Positions 50,278 to 60,277 are shown, numbered from the stretch's first letter. The stretch: 64,000 nt of DNA from Stenotrophomonas rhizophila (GCF_020857975.1 NZ_JACWUO010000003.1:186001-250000), one strand, 5' to 3'. The notes: generated by a model not told the origin, from the letters alone. Numbers and translations are program-made.

Positions 50278-51921
50278 TCAATCCCGTTGCCGCGTCTCCA
50301 GCAGATCCAGGTTGCGGATCAGCTTGCGCGAGACCTCGTCGGAAATCTTGCCGCGCCGGGTCAGCCGGAACAGTTCTTCGCGCTCGGCGGTGAGCCCGGC
50401 GGTGCGCAGCTGGCGGTAGCCCTGCTCCATCCGCTGCACCTTCTCCGGGTCGGCATCGGGGCCGTTTTCCTTTTCCAGGTTGCGCTGGTACAGCAGGCTG
50501 ACCCGCGAGGCGGCGTCGTTGTACAGCTGCACGTTCTCGGTGGTCTGGTGCTGCACCAGTTGCTGGCGCATGCGTTCCACCCCGGCCAGCGCGGCCTTGG
50601 AGGCCAGTTTGCGGGCCAGGTCCTCGGCCTTGCGCTCGCCCGAGTCGGCCGGCAGCTCCAGCCCCTTCAACAGGCGCGGCAGCGCCACGCTGGCGCCGAC
50701 CAGCGACACCAGGATCACCGCGGCGGCCAGGAAGATCACCAGATCGCGCGCCGGGAAGGCACTACCGTCGGGCAGGAACAACGGCAGGGTCAGCACGCCG
50801 GCCAGGGTGATCGCACCGCGTACGCCGGCCACCGAGGTGGCCACCACCACCCGCCACGGGGTGCCCTGGCGGACTTCGCCGCGGTGGCGGGCGCGCAGCA
50901 GGCTCCAGCGCAGCGACAGCCATACCCAGGCCAGGCGCAGCAGCACCAGCGCCAGGTTGATCACCACCACATACACCAGCAGCCACCACGCGTTGCGGTG
51001 GCCGCTTTCGCTGACCGTGGTGATCGCGCGCTCGACAATGCCCGGCAGCTGCTCGCCGAGCAGTACGAACATGATGCCGTTGAAACTGAACTGCAACATG
51101 CCCCATACCGCCGCGCGCTGCACCCGCATGCTGCCCGAGACGCGGCCGGTCAACTCCACGTAGCTCATGGTGATGCCGGCGGCCACCGCCGACAGGATGC
51201 CCGACGCATTGGCCTCTTCGGCCAGCAGATAGGCCGCAAACGGGATCAGCAGGTTGACCAGCAGGGCCGCGCCGGGCTCTTCGCCGAAACGCCGCCACAG
51301 CCAGCGCTGGGCCGTGGACACGCCCAGGGTCACCGCCACGCCGATCGCCAGGCCGGCCACGGCCACCCACAGGAAGGTCAGCGAGGCGGTCGCCAGCGAG
51401 AACGAACCGGTCATCACCGCGGCCACCGCGAAGCGGAAGCAGACCAGGCCGGAGGCATCGTTCAACAGCGACTCACCTTCCAGGATGTGCATCAGCCGCT
51501 TGGGAATCGGCGCGCGCGCCGCGATCGACCCGACCGCCACCGGATCGGTCGGAGAGATGATGGCCGCCAGCGCAAAGGCCACCGCCAGCGGCATCACCGG
51601 GATCATCCAGTGGATCAGCAGGCCGGCGCCGATCACGGTGAACACCACCAGCCCGAAGGCCAGTTCCAGGATCACGCCCTTGTCGCGGAACAGGCCCTGC
51701 TTGGGAATGCGCCAGCCGTCCAGGAACAGCAGCGGCGGCAGGAACAGCAGGAAGAACATCTCCGGCTGCAGCGCGTGGCCACGGTTGAACACCCCGGCAA
51801 TCACCGCGCCCAGGCCGATCTGCACCAGCGGCAGCGGCACCGACAGCGGCAACACCCGGACCAGGTAGCCGCTGGCGACCACGGCCACCAGCATCGCCAG
51901 CACGACTTCGATGGTATGCAT
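50278..51921 (-). CDS. Na+/H+ antiporter (CPA1, NhaP/YjcE type)
   Basis: 547 residues. About 12 TM helices occupy the first ~420 residues. CPA1 hallmarks are ISPTDPVAVGSIAARAPIPKRLMHILEGESLLNDASGL (acidic ion-binding pair in helix 5/6) and a GVRGAITLAGVLTLPLFLPDG motif. The C-terminal cytosolic part (about 430-547) is helical and charged (GERKAEDLARKLASKAALAGVERMRQQLVQHQ), usual for NhaP. It exchanges Na+ or K+ for protons at the inner membrane for pH and salt homeostasis. Confidence 0.9.
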   Translation of the reverse strand: MHTIEVVLAMLVAVVASGYLVRVLPLSVPLPLVQIGLGAVIAGVFNRGHALQPEMFFLLFLPPLLFLDGWRIPKQGLFRDKGVILELAFGLVVFTVIGAGLLIHWMIPVMPLAVAFALAAIISPTDPVAVGSIAARAPIPKRLMHILEGESLLNDASGLVCFRFAVAAVMTGSFSLATASLTFLWVAVAGLAIGVAVTLGVSTAQRWLWRRFGEEPGAALLVNLLIPFAAYLLAEEANASGILSAVAAGITMSYVELTGRVSGSMRVQRAAVWGMLQFSFNGIMFVLLGEQLPGIVERAITTVSESGHRNAWWLLVYVVVINLALVLLRLAWVWLSLRWSLLRARHRGEVRQGTPWRVVVATSVAGVRGAITLAGVLTLPLFLPDGSAFPARDLVIFLAAAVILVSLVGASVALPRLLKGLELPADSGERKAEDLARKLASKAALAGVERMRQQLVQHQTTENVQLYNDAASRVSLLYQRNLEKENGPDADPEKVQRMEQGYRQLRTAGLTAEREELFRLTRRGKISDEVSRKLIRNLDLLETRQRD

Positions 51922-52056
51922 GCATTTTCCAGAAGCGGCGCGAGGGGAGGCTGCAGGCAGCCGGCGCCGGAAACTGCAAAAAAACTATCACAGCACTGCG
52001 GCCAATGGTTCCGATCGCGCTATCGCCGTTGCTGGGCCGTTGCCGCGCGGGCCCGC

Positions 52057-52857
52057 TCAGCCAGCGCGCGCAGCACCGTCGAAGCGGTAGATGTCCATTG
52101 CCAGGAAGCCGGCCTCGATCCCGGCATCGATGCGCTGGGCACCCAGCGCCTCGCCGCCGGCCGCGCCCATGGCGAAATGCAGCGGTTGCAGGTGCTCATC
52201 GGTGGGATGGGCCTGCGCGGCATACGGCGCGCGCTGGCGGTAGTCCAGCAGGGCCGCGCTGTCGTCGGCCTGCAGGCGCTGCTCCACCCATGCGATGAAG
52301 GGCCGCACATAGGGCGCGTCCTTGCCCTGGGCGTAGCTGCCGGCATCGTGCAGGTTGTGGGTGATGCTGCCCGAACCGATCAGCAACACGCCCTGGCCGC
52401 GCAATGGCGCCAGCGCGCGGCCCAGCGCGAACTGGTGGGCCGGACCCAGCCGCGGCTGGATCGCCAGTGGTACCACCGGGATGTCGGCCTGCGGGTACAA
52501 CAGGCGCAGCGGTACCCAGGCGCCATGGTCCAGCCCGCGCCGCGGGTCGATCTGCGCCGGCAGGCCGGCAGCGGCCAGGCGCGCGGCGATGTCCTCGGCC
52601 AGGGCCGGATCGCCAGGCGCCGGGTACTGCAGGTCGAACAGCGCCTGCGGGAAACCGCCGAAATCATGGATGGTAGGCGGCTGCGCGTGGCCGCCCACGG
52701 CCGGTTGGTGGGTCAGCCAGTGTGCCGAGGCCATCACGATGGCGCGCGGGCGCGGCAGCTGCGTGGCCAGCGCGGCCAGGCGTTCACCGACCCGGCCGGG
52801 GGTAAGCGCGGTCATCGGCGAACCATGGGAGATATACAGCGCGGGCAATGTGGGCAT
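52057..52857 (-). CDS. 4,5-DOPA-extradiol-dioxygenase-family protein (YgiD-like)
   Basis: 266 residues from ATG 52857. Class III (LigB-type) extradiol dioxygenase fold: the N-terminal YISHGSPM (metal ligand His11), AIVMASAHWLTHQPAV, DHGAWVPLRLLYPQADIPVVPLAIQP and GSGSITHNLHDAGSYAQG. This family includes E. coli YgiD and plant DODA, zinc- or iron-dependent. The substrate is not known. Divergent from a LysR gene across 96 bp, its likely regulator. Confidence 0.88.
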   Translation of the reverse strand: MPTLPALYISHGSPMTALTPGRVGERLAALATQLPRPRAIVMASAHWLTHQPAVGGHAQPPTIHDFGGFPQALFDLQYPAPGDPALAEDIAARLAAAGLPAQIDPRRGLDHGAWVPLRLLYPQADIPVVPLAIQPRLGPAHQFALGRALAPLRGQGVLLIGSGSITHNLHDAGSYAQGKDAPYVRPFIAWVEQRLQADDSAALLDYRQRAPYAAQAHPTDEHLQPLHFAMGAAGGEALGAQRIDAGIEAGFLAMDIYRFDGAARAG

Positions 52858-52909
52858 CGCAGGCTCCGGGGACCAGGAAGACCACAGGTTATTGCGGTCG
52901 CTGCCATCC

Positions 52910-52937
52910 ATAAATACGATCATCCGACCTTGTTTAT
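52910..52937. promoter_or_regulatory. Candidate LysR operator in the dioxygenase/LysR gap
   Basis: ATAAATA (52910-52916) and TGTTTAT (52931-52937) form an inverted AT-rich pair in an otherwise GC-rich gap. The placement fits LysR control of the divergent dioxygenase. Confidence 0.35.
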
Positions 52938-52953
52938 TCCAGGAACTGCAACA

Positions 52954-53835
52954 ATGGACACTCTGGAGGCAATGCGTGTGTTCGTAACCGTGGTCGAGCG
53001 CAACGGCTTCAGTGCCGCCGCGCAGGCCCTGGAGATGTCCACGGCGGGCGTCACCCGGCAGATCGCCGCGCTGGAAAAACGCCTGTCCACCCGCCTGCTC
53101 AACCGCACCACCCGCCGGGTCAGCCCGACCAGCACCGGCGCGGCGTACTACGCGCAGTGCGTGCAGTTGCTGGCCCAGTTCGATGCGCTGGAAGCGGGCA
53201 TCGGCGCGCAGGCGCTGGCGCCGTCCGGGCTGTTGCGGGTCAACGCGCCGGTCAGCTACGGCATCGCCCGGCTCGGCCCGCTGCTGGCCGGCTACCACCG
53301 GCGTTACCCGCAGGTGCAGGTCGAGCTGTCGTTGTCCGACCGGCTGGTGGACATGGTGGAAGAAGGCTATGACGTGGCCATCCGCATCACCGGCCAACCG
53401 CATCCGAGCCTGATCGCGCGCAAGTTGGCCGACACCCGGATCACCCTGTGCGCCGCCCCGGCCTATCTGCAGGCGCATGGCTGCCCGCAGCAGCCCGAAG
53501 ACCTGGCCGACCACCAATGCCTGGGCTACAGCTACTGGGGCGGTGGCGACCGCTGGCCGCTGCGCGGTCCGCGCGGGGAGGTGTCGGTGGCGGTGCAGGG
53601 CAGCCTGCGCGCCAACAATGGCGATGTCCTGCGCGAAGCTGCACTGGCCGGCATGGGCATCATCCTGCAACCGGATTTCCTGGTCGCCGACGCACTGGCC
53701 GACGGCCGCCTGGAACGCGTGCTGCCGGACTGGGAGGTGGCGCCGATCGGCATCCACGCCGTCTACACCAGCCGCAACCACCTGGCCCCGAAGGTGCGCA
53801 GCTTCATCGACTATCTGGTCGATGCGTTGGGGTAA
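52954..53835 (+). CDS. LysR-family transcriptional regulator
   Basis: 293 residues. The HTH is MRVFVTVVERNGFSAAAQALEMSTAGVTRQIAALEKRL. The effector domain (90-285) belongs to the group that binds small aromatic or quinone-like effectors in relatives. CAGGA precedes ATG 52954. The gene probably controls the divergent dioxygenase gene; no other candidate target is adjacent. Confidence 0.9.
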   Translation: MDTLEAMRVFVTVVERNGFSAAAQALEMSTAGVTRQIAALEKRLSTRLLNRTTRRVSPTSTGAAYYAQCVQLLAQFDALEAGIGAQALAPSGLLRVNAPVSYGIARLGPLLAGYHRRYPQVQVELSLSDRLVDMVEEGYDVAIRITGQPHPSLIARKLADTRITLCAAPAYLQAHGCPQQPEDLADHQCLGYSYWGGGDRWPLRGPRGEVSVAVQGSLRANNGDVLREAALAGMGIILQPDFLVADALADGRLERVLPDWEVAPIGIHAVYTSRNHLAPKVRSFIDYLVDALG

Positions 53836-53883
53836 GGGTGGCGCTTATGCGCCACTGCCACGATGGCAAGCCCCCGCCCGGGG

Positions 53884-56832
53884 CTACACCTCCACCGCCT
53901 CCAGCCGCGCGATCACCTGCGCCAACGGTGCCGGCCGGCCCAGCAGGAAGCCCTGCACTTGGTCGCAGCCATGCGCGGCCAGCCACTGGTGCTGGCCCGG
54001 CGTTTCCACGCCCTCGGCAATCACCGTCAGCCCCATGCTGTGCCCCAATGACAACAGCGCCCGGCAGATCGACGCATTGCGTGGATTGGTTTCCACGTCG
54101 GCAACGAAACTGCGGTCGATCTTCAGGATGTCCAACGGCAGATGCTGCAGGTAGGACATGTTCGAATAGCCGGTACCGAAATCATCCAGCGAAATGCAGA
54201 TGCCCTGCTCGTGCAGCCGCTGCATGGTCTGCTTGGCCTGGGCCGGCTTGCGCATCAGGCTGCTTTCGGTCAACTCCACCTGCAGCGCGCCGCGCGCCAG
54301 CCCGAACTCCTGGCTGGCGCGGCTGAACTCGGCCACCAGGTCGCTGTTGAAGAACTGCACCGCCGATACATTCACCGCGATCGGCAGCGGCCAACCGGCA
54401 TCGGCCAACTGCCGCTGCGCCTGCGCCGCGGCGCGGATGACCCAGCGGCCCAGCGCCAGGATCAGGCCGGTGTCCTCGCACAACTGGATGAACTCGCCCG
54501 GCGGGATAAAGCTGCCATCGGCCTGCGGCCAGCGCAGCAACGCCTCCAGTGCCGCCGGGGTGCCATCGCTGGCATGGCAGATCGGCTGGAAATACAGCTG
54601 GAACTCGCTGTCGATCGCACTGTGGATGCGCCCGGCCAGGCGCAGCCGCTCGGCCAGGCGCGAGGTGACCGTATTGTCGAACCAGGCGATCACGCTGCCT
54701 TCGTCGCGCGCGGCATGCGCGGCCTGCGCGGCCATGCCGATCACCTGCTCGGCCGGCACCTTGTCGCCGTCGAACTTGACCGCCACGCCGATCCGCGGCT
54801 CGAACTGGTGCAGCCAGTCCTGCCCGCGCACCGGCTCGGACACGGTCTGCACCAGTGTGTCCAGCGCGGTCTGCCGCTCATGGTCGTCGCGGATGGCGAA
54901 GATAAAGTCCTCGGCCGGCTGGAACGCCAGCAGCCCATAGCGCGTGCCCAGGCCACCCAGGCGCTTGGCCATCGCCTGCAGCACTACATCGCCCACCTCG
55001 CGGCCCAGCGTGTCGGCCACCAGCTGCAGGCCGCGGAACTGCACATAGGCGATGGTGTAACTGCCGCCCTCCTCGTCCAGCTGCGCGGCCAGCGCACGGG
55101 TGTTGAGCAGGCCGGTGGCCGGGTTGTGGGTGGCGTGGTAAGCCAGGTCGCGCTCGTAGGCCAACCGCTCGCTGATGTCCTCGGCCAGCACCAGGCAGGC
55201 CTGGCGGCCATCGAAGTCCAGCCGCGACAGGTGCGCACGGACCTCGAACAGGGTGCCGTCCTTGCGCCGGTGCATGCGTATCTGCGCGTCCTGCGGAGCG
55301 CCCAGCGTCGCCCGCGAAATCGCCCCGCGAATCTCATCCCAGCCTTCGCGCGGGCGGATGTCGAGGATGCTCATCGCCAGGAACTCGTCGCGGCTGTAGC
55401 CGTACTGCTGCACCGCCGCCTCGTTGACCTCCAGGAAACGCAGCGTGTCCGGGTCGAATACCCAGAACGGCGCCGGGTTGCGGTCGAACAGCAGCCGGAA
55501 CTGGCGTTCGGCCTGCTGCACCCGCGCCAGTGCCTGGACCCGTTCGCTGACATCGGTCAATGCGCCGATCATGCGCCGCTGCCGGTCCACCACCGCTACC
55601 CGCTCGCCGCGCGCCGATACCCAGCGCACCGCGCCACCGGGCAGCACCACCCGGAACATTTCATCGAGCACGCCGTTGCCGGCGAACGCCTGGTCGAACG
55701 CAACCTGCATGCGCGCGGCATCCTCGTGGTGCACGCGCCTGAAGAAATCGGCCACCGGCAGGCTGTCGATCCCGATCCCGAAGATGTCCCGGGCCAACGG
55801 CGACCAGCGCAGCACGCAGGCATCCTCGTCCACGTACCAGGTGCAGACCTTGCCGACCTGGTGGGCCATCTGCAGCTCGGCGTGGCCGGTGCGCAGTTCT
55901 TCGGTCAATGCCCCCTGGCTGCGGGTGGCGCGGCGCAGGCTGACATAGACCAGCGCGAACACGCCCCAGTAGAGCAGGAACAGCACCACCGATGCCTGCA
56001 CGTACGGCCACCAGGGCGCCAGCACGTCCTGCCGGCCCAGCCCGGCATACACCGCCACCGGGTACTGGCCCAGCGTGGTCAGGGTGGAGATGCGTTCGAT
56101 GTTGTCGATGGTGCTGGTCTCGATGCCCAGCGGAATGACCGCATCGCCGCGCAGCATCTCGCGCCTGCCCAGGCTGAAGCGGCGGCCGGACAGCCCGCCG
56201 GCGTCGGGGCTGCGGGCCAGCACGTAGCCCTGCGCATCGGTGATCGAAATGACCCCGTGCTCGCCGGTGTCCAGGCCACCGATGATCGATTGCAGCTCGC
56301 TGGTATGCATCCGGCTCAACAGCCAGCGGTCCTCGCCCATGCGCAGCGCCAGCGGCAGCACCCAGCGCTGGGCGGCGCGCTGCTGCGGCGGGCCCAGGTA
56401 CAGGCGGCTGTCGGTGCCGCGGTTGGCCTCCACTGCCCACAGCGGCAGGTACAGATCGCCACTGCCGCTGGTCAGCGCACGCCCGTACTGGTCCACCACC
56501 ACGATGCTGTCCAGTTCGGCATGCCGCTGCAGCACGCCATGGATGGCGTCATCGAGCAGGCCCGGGGCCTGCGCCGGCACCCGCTCGAACAGCAGCGCTC
56601 CGTCCTCGGCGGTGCCCAGCATGGCCCGTTCCAGGTTGCGCAGTTGCAGCCGCAGCAGGCGCTGCGAGCCGGCCGCCAACGCTGAACTCTGGCGCTGCGC
56701 GGCTTCCTGGCGACGCTGGAAATCGTTGACCAGCATGGTGGTCAGGCCCGCCGCCAGCAGCACGCCCAGGCCCACGCCCAGCCATACGATGGTGCGCAAC
56801 GGCCGCGCCATCGCCTGGTTCAACGCGGGCAT
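53884..56832 (-). CDS. Membrane PAS-GGDEF-EAL protein, likely c-di-GMP phosphodiesterase
   Basis: 982 residues from ATG 56832, supported by GGGAG and a membrane-start sequence; ATG 56868 is an alternative. TM1 is at about 12-35. A periplasmic Cache-like sensor reaches TM2 (about 280-305, QASVVLFLLYWGVFALVYVSL). Three PAS-type segments span about 330-690. The GGDEF domain is degenerate (QPAEDF in place of GGDEF), so it should not synthesise c-di-GMP. The EAL domain keeps EALLRW, VNVSAVQFF, ELTESSL, DDFGTGYSNMSYL, LKIDRSF and EGVET, so it should hydrolyse c-di-GMP, affecting motility and biofilm. MotAB and PilU are elsewhere in the window. Confidence 0.88.
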   Translation of the reverse strand: MPALNQAMARPLRTIVWLGVGLGVLLAAGLTTMLVNDFQRRQEAAQRQSSALAAGSQRLLRLQLRNLERAMLGTAEDGALLFERVPAQAPGLLDDAIHGVLQRHAELDSIVVVDQYGRALTSGSGDLYLPLWAVEANRGTDSRLYLGPPQQRAAQRWVLPLALRMGEDRWLLSRMHTSELQSIIGGLDTGEHGVISITDAQGYVLARSPDAGGLSGRRFSLGRREMLRGDAVIPLGIETSTIDNIERISTLTTLGQYPVAVYAGLGRQDVLAPWWPYVQASVVLFLLYWGVFALVYVSLRRATRSQGALTEELRTGHAELQMAHQVGKVCTWYVDEDACVLRWSPLARDIFGIGIDSLPVADFFRRVHHEDAARMQVAFDQAFAGNGVLDEMFRVVLPGGAVRWVSARGERVAVVDRQRRMIGALTDVSERVQALARVQQAERQFRLLFDRNPAPFWVFDPDTLRFLEVNEAAVQQYGYSRDEFLAMSILDIRPREGWDEIRGAISRATLGAPQDAQIRMHRRKDGTLFEVRAHLSRLDFDGRQACLVLAEDISERLAYERDLAYHATHNPATGLLNTRALAAQLDEEGGSYTIAYVQFRGLQLVADTLGREVGDVVLQAMAKRLGGLGTRYGLLAFQPAEDFIFAIRDDHERQTALDTLVQTVSEPVRGQDWLHQFEPRIGVAVKFDGDKVPAEQVIGMAAQAAHAARDEGSVIAWFDNTVTSRLAERLRLAGRIHSAIDSEFQLYFQPICHASDGTPAALEALLRWPQADGSFIPPGEFIQLCEDTGLILALGRWVIRAAAQAQRQLADAGWPLPIAVNVSAVQFFNSDLVAEFSRASQEFGLARGALQVELTESSLMRKPAQAKQTMQRLHEQGICISLDDFGTGYSNMSYLQHLPLDILKIDRSFVADVETNPRNASICRALLSLGHSMGLTVIAEGVETPGQHQWLAAHGCDQVQGFLLGRPAPLAQVIARLEAVEV

Positions 56833-57193
56833 CGCGAACGGCTCCCGCTTGTGGTGGGCTGACTTCATGCGTAAACGCTTCCTGGTTTCCCCAAACCTGA
56901 GCGGCCGAAGCCTGGGATTCTTGACTCCCGATCGCCCCGCGCCCGGTCCCGGTACGCGCGGCAGAACCCTCCGTGGCCCAGCATGCACCAGCGCGTGCGG
57001 CACGGGAAGGGCCGCAGCGGGCAGGACCGCATCGACCCACCTGCAGCGCTGGCCAGGCAGCTACCGACCAATGCTGTGCGCCAAGCCAGCGGGCAAAACC
57101 CGCTGATCGCCTGCTGTCTGGCGGTGCGGGCGACGGCCCAACCGGCAGCGGCGGGAGATTAAACTTGGGGTTTTCCGCTTGCCTGAGACCTCC
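56833..57193. other. 361-bp divergent gap without a gene
   Basis: Between the PAS-GGDEF-EAL gene and the M13 peptidase gene. I see only GC-rich sequence with no convincing palindrome, RNA gene or ORF with a ribosome site. Promoters for both genes must lie here. Confidence 0.5.
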
Positions 57194-59311
57194 ATGCCCA
57201 AGCTGCGCCGCCCTACCCTGATGCTTGCCATTGCCGCCAGCCTGTCGTTGGGCCTGGCCGCCTGCGACCGTGAACCGGCCGCGCCCGCCGCGACCCCGCC
57301 GGACACCGCCGCCGCGCCGGCGCCGGCCAAGCCGCAGTTGGGCAGCTTCGGTTTCGATGCCGCCGGCATGGACCGCAGCGTCGCCGCCGGCGATGACTTC
57401 TTCGGCTTCGCCAACGGCAGCTGGGTGAAGCACACCGAGATCCCGGCCGACCGTTCCAGCTACGGCAGTTTCAACGTCATCGCCGAGAAGACCCTGGCCG
57501 ATACCCGCGCCATCCTGGAAGGCGCCGCGGCCGATACCCAGGCCAGTGGCCAGGCCAAACTGATCGGCGATTACTACGCCGCGTTCATGGACGAGGCCGG
57601 GATCGAATCGCGCGGCGTGGCCGCGGTCAAGCCGGAGCTGGAGGCGATCGACGGCATCACCGACAAGGCGGCCCTGGCCACCGCGCTGGGTGGCACCCTG
57701 CGCGCCGACGTCGACCTGCTGAATGCGACCAATTTCTACACCGACCGCCTGTTCGGGCTGTGGGTATCGGTGGACCTGCTGCAACCGGACCGCAACGCAC
57801 CGTACCTGGTGCAGGGCGGCCTGGGCCTGCCCGACCGCGATTTCTACCTGCAGGGCGGCCGCATGGCCGATATCCGCAAGCAGTACCAGGCGTACATCGC
57901 CCAGGTGCTGCAGCTGGCCGGGGTCGCCGATCCGGCCACCAAGGCCCAGCGCATCCTGGCGCTGGAAACCAGGATCGCCCAGGCGCACGCCAGCCAGGAA
58001 GACACCAACAATGTGGCCAAGGGCGCCAATGCATGGAAGCAGGCCGACCTGAGCGCCAAGGCGCCGGGCATGGACTGGAACGCCTTCCTGGCCGGCGCCC
58101 AGCTCGGCCAGCAGCAGGACTTCATCGTGTGGCAGCCCAAGGCCATGGCCGGCATTTCGCGGCTGGTGGCCACCGAACCACTGGAGGTATGGAAGGACTA
58201 CCTGGCATTCCATGCGCTGGACCGCGCCGCGCCGTACCTGCCCAAGCGCTTCGCCGATGCGCGCTTCGCTTTCCATGGCACCACGCTCAACGGCACCCCG
58301 CAGCAGAGCGAACGCTGGAAGCGCGCGGTGGATGAAAGCAACCACGCCGTCGGTGAAGCGATCGGCAAGCTGTACGTGGAGCGCCATTTCGACCCCGCCA
58401 CCAAGGCCCGCGCCGATGCGATGGCCAAGAACATCATTGCCGCCTTCGCCAAGCGCATCGATGCGCTGGAATGGATGTCGCCGCAGACCAAGGCGCAGGC
58501 CAAGGCCAAGATCGATGGGCTGACCGTGGGCATGGGCTACCCGGACAAGTGGCGCGATTACACTGGCCTGGAGGTCAAGCGCGACGACGCGCTGGGCAAT
58601 GCCGAGCGCGCCGCGCGCTTTGAATACCAGCGCAACATCGCCAAGCTCGGCCAGCCGGTCGACCACAGCGAGTGGGCAATGCTGCCGCAGACCATCAACG
58701 CGATGAACGTACCGCTGGAAAACCGCCTGGTGTTCCCGGCGGCAATCCTGCAGCCGCCGTTCTTCGACGGTGCCGCCGACGATGCGGTCAACTACGGTGC
58801 GATCGGTGCGGTGATCGGCCATGAGATCAGCCACGGCTTCGACAATGCCGGCGCGCAGTTCGATGAAACCGGCAAGCTGCGCAACTGGTGGACGGCCGAT
58901 GACCTGGCCCGGTTCAACGCCGCCGGTGACGCGCTGGCCGCCCAGTTCAGCGCTTACCAGCCGTTCCCGGGCGTGTCGGTCAACGGCCGCCTGACCCTGG
59001 GCGAGAACATCGCCGACGTCGCCGGCCTGGCCACCGCTTTCGATGCCTACCAGCTGTCGTTGCAGGGCAAGCCCGGCCAGACCCTGGAAGGCTTCAGCCC
59101 GCAGCAGCGGTTTTTCCTGGGCTTTGCCCAGGCCTGGCGCAGCAAGGCCCGCGAGCAGGCCCTGCGCAACTCGCTGCTGACCAACGTGCATGCACCGGGC
59201 CAGTTCCGCGCGCTGACCGTGCGCAACCTGGATGCGTGGTACCCGGCATTCGAGGTGAAGGAAGGCCAGAAGCTGTACCTGGCGCCGGACAAGCGGGTCA
59301 AGGTGTGGTGA
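57194..59311 (+). CDS. M13-family (neprilysin-like) zinc endopeptidase lipoprotein
   Basis: 705 residues from ATG 57194. The lipoprotein signal ends at LAAC with an acylatable Cys; a Pro/Ala linker follows. The M13 N-terminal domain spans to about 460. The catalytic site is HEISH at about 543-547 (IGHEISHGFDNAG) with third ligand E604 in LGENIADVAG. The substrate-binding segment reads INAMN where neprilysin has NAFY. It is a periplasmic, envelope-anchored peptidase with a cell-wall or peptide substrate. It sits alone before a strong terminator. Confidence 0.92.
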   Translation: MPKLRRPTLMLAIAASLSLGLAACDREPAAPAATPPDTAAAPAPAKPQLGSFGFDAAGMDRSVAAGDDFFGFANGSWVKHTEIPADRSSYGSFNVIAEKTLADTRAILEGAAADTQASGQAKLIGDYYAAFMDEAGIESRGVAAVKPELEAIDGITDKAALATALGGTLRADVDLLNATNFYTDRLFGLWVSVDLLQPDRNAPYLVQGGLGLPDRDFYLQGGRMADIRKQYQAYIAQVLQLAGVADPATKAQRILALETRIAQAHASQEDTNNVAKGANAWKQADLSAKAPGMDWNAFLAGAQLGQQQDFIVWQPKAMAGISRLVATEPLEVWKDYLAFHALDRAAPYLPKRFADARFAFHGTTLNGTPQQSERWKRAVDESNHAVGEAIGKLYVERHFDPATKARADAMAKNIIAAFAKRIDALEWMSPQTKAQAKAKIDGLTVGMGYPDKWRDYTGLEVKRDDALGNAERAARFEYQRNIAKLGQPVDHSEWAMLPQTINAMNVPLENRLVFPAAILQPPFFDGAADDAVNYGAIGAVIGHEISHGFDNAGAQFDETGKLRNWWTADDLARFNAAGDALAAQFSAYQPFPGVSVNGRLTLGENIADVAGLATAFDAYQLSLQGKPGQTLEGFSPQQRFFLGFAQAWRSKAREQALRNSLLTNVHAPGQFRALTVRNLDAWYPAFEVKEGQKLYLAPDKRVKVW

Positions 59312-59332
59312 CCATCGCGATGCGATGAAGGT

Positions 59333-59361
59333 GAAAACGGGCGCTGCGGCGCCCGTTTTTC
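59333..59361. terminator. Bidirectional rho-independent terminator
   Basis: GAAAACGGGCGC-TGC-GGCGCCCGTTTTTC, with A- and T-runs on both sides. It serves the convergent M13 and MpaB-like genes and overlaps the MpaB-like stop codon. Confidence 0.9.
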
Positions 59362-60277
59362 ATCCCCACTGGTCCAGCACGCCCACCGGCAGGCCCATGC
59401 GCGTGCACGCACGTGTGGCCACCCCATCCTGCAACGCGCGCCGGAACAACGGCGCCATCCCGCGCAGCGCATGTGCCGATACACCGGCCTGCGCCCGCTG
59501 CAGCGGCGTACGCGCCAGCATCGCCCCGGCCCACGCCGGCAGCAGCGCCGCGCCCGCGCCGAGGAACAACTCACGCGACAGCCCGGCCATCGGCACCGGC
59601 AGGCGGATCGTCGACAACACCGCCAGCACCTCGCGCGAGCGTGCGTCGAACTGCAACTGTGATTGCTGCTGCGCGAAGTAGGCCTCCACCTCGGCCTGCG
59701 ACGCCGGCACATCGGTGGCGCCCAACGCTTGGGCCACCCGCTTGTACTCGCGGTAGTACTGGTCGGCAACCGCGGCCGGCACATCGCGGCAATAGCGTCG
59801 GCAGCCCTGCAGGAAGCCGTAGGCCTCGGTCACGTGCACCCAGGTCAGCAGCGCCGGATCGTCGGCCGAATACGCCCGGCCATCGGCCGCGTGTCCGCGT
59901 ACCTGCGCATGAATGCGGGCGACCCTGGCCACCAGCGCCTCCACCTGCGCGCGCGGCGCATAGCTGGTGCCGGCCACGAACGCGGTGGTGCGGCGCAGCC
60001 GGCCGACCAGGTCGTGGCGGAAGTTGGAATGGTCATACACCCCGGCCAGCGCCAGCGGATGCAGGGTCTGCAGCATCAGCGCGCACAGCCCGCCGGCCAG
60101 CATCCCGGGGAACTCGGCATGCACCCGCCAGGTGGCGCTGTGCGGCCCGAACCAGCCCGGATCGCCCAGCGGGCAGTCGTAGTCGATCCCGCTCTGGCCG
60201 CGTGGGAATGCCCCCAGCACCCAGCGCCGGATCGGCGCGGTGGCAGGGCGGGAAAGGCGGTGGAGCAGGGACGGCAT
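59360..60277 (-). CDS. MpaB-like (DUF2236) oxygenase family protein
   Basis: 305 residues from ATG 60277. DUF2236/MpaB hallmarks are WRVHAEFPGMLAGGLCALMLQTLHPLALAGVYDHSNFRHDLVGRLRRTTAFV, LLTWVHVTEAYGFLQGCRRYCRD and the late Leu/Pro-rich helix. Relatives are heme-dependent oxygenases (latex-clearing protein, MpaB) or maturation oxygenases. The heme-ligand His in YDHSNFRHD is kept. The substrate cannot be deduced. No biosynthetic gene is next to it. Confidence 0.82.
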   Translation of the reverse strand: MPSLLHRLSRPATAPIRRWVLGAFPRGQSGIDYDCPLGDPGWFGPHSATWRVHAEFPGMLAGGLCALMLQTLHPLALAGVYDHSNFRHDLVGRLRRTTAFVAGTSYAPRAQVEALVARVARIHAQVRGHAADGRAYSADDPALLTWVHVTEAYGFLQGCRRYCRDVPAAVADQYYREYKRVAQALGATDVPASQAEVEAYFAQQQSQLQFDARSREVLAVLSTIRLPVPMAGLSRELFLGAGAALLPAWAGAMLARTPLQRAQAGVSAHALRGMAPLFRRALQDGVATRACTRMGLPVGVLDQWG

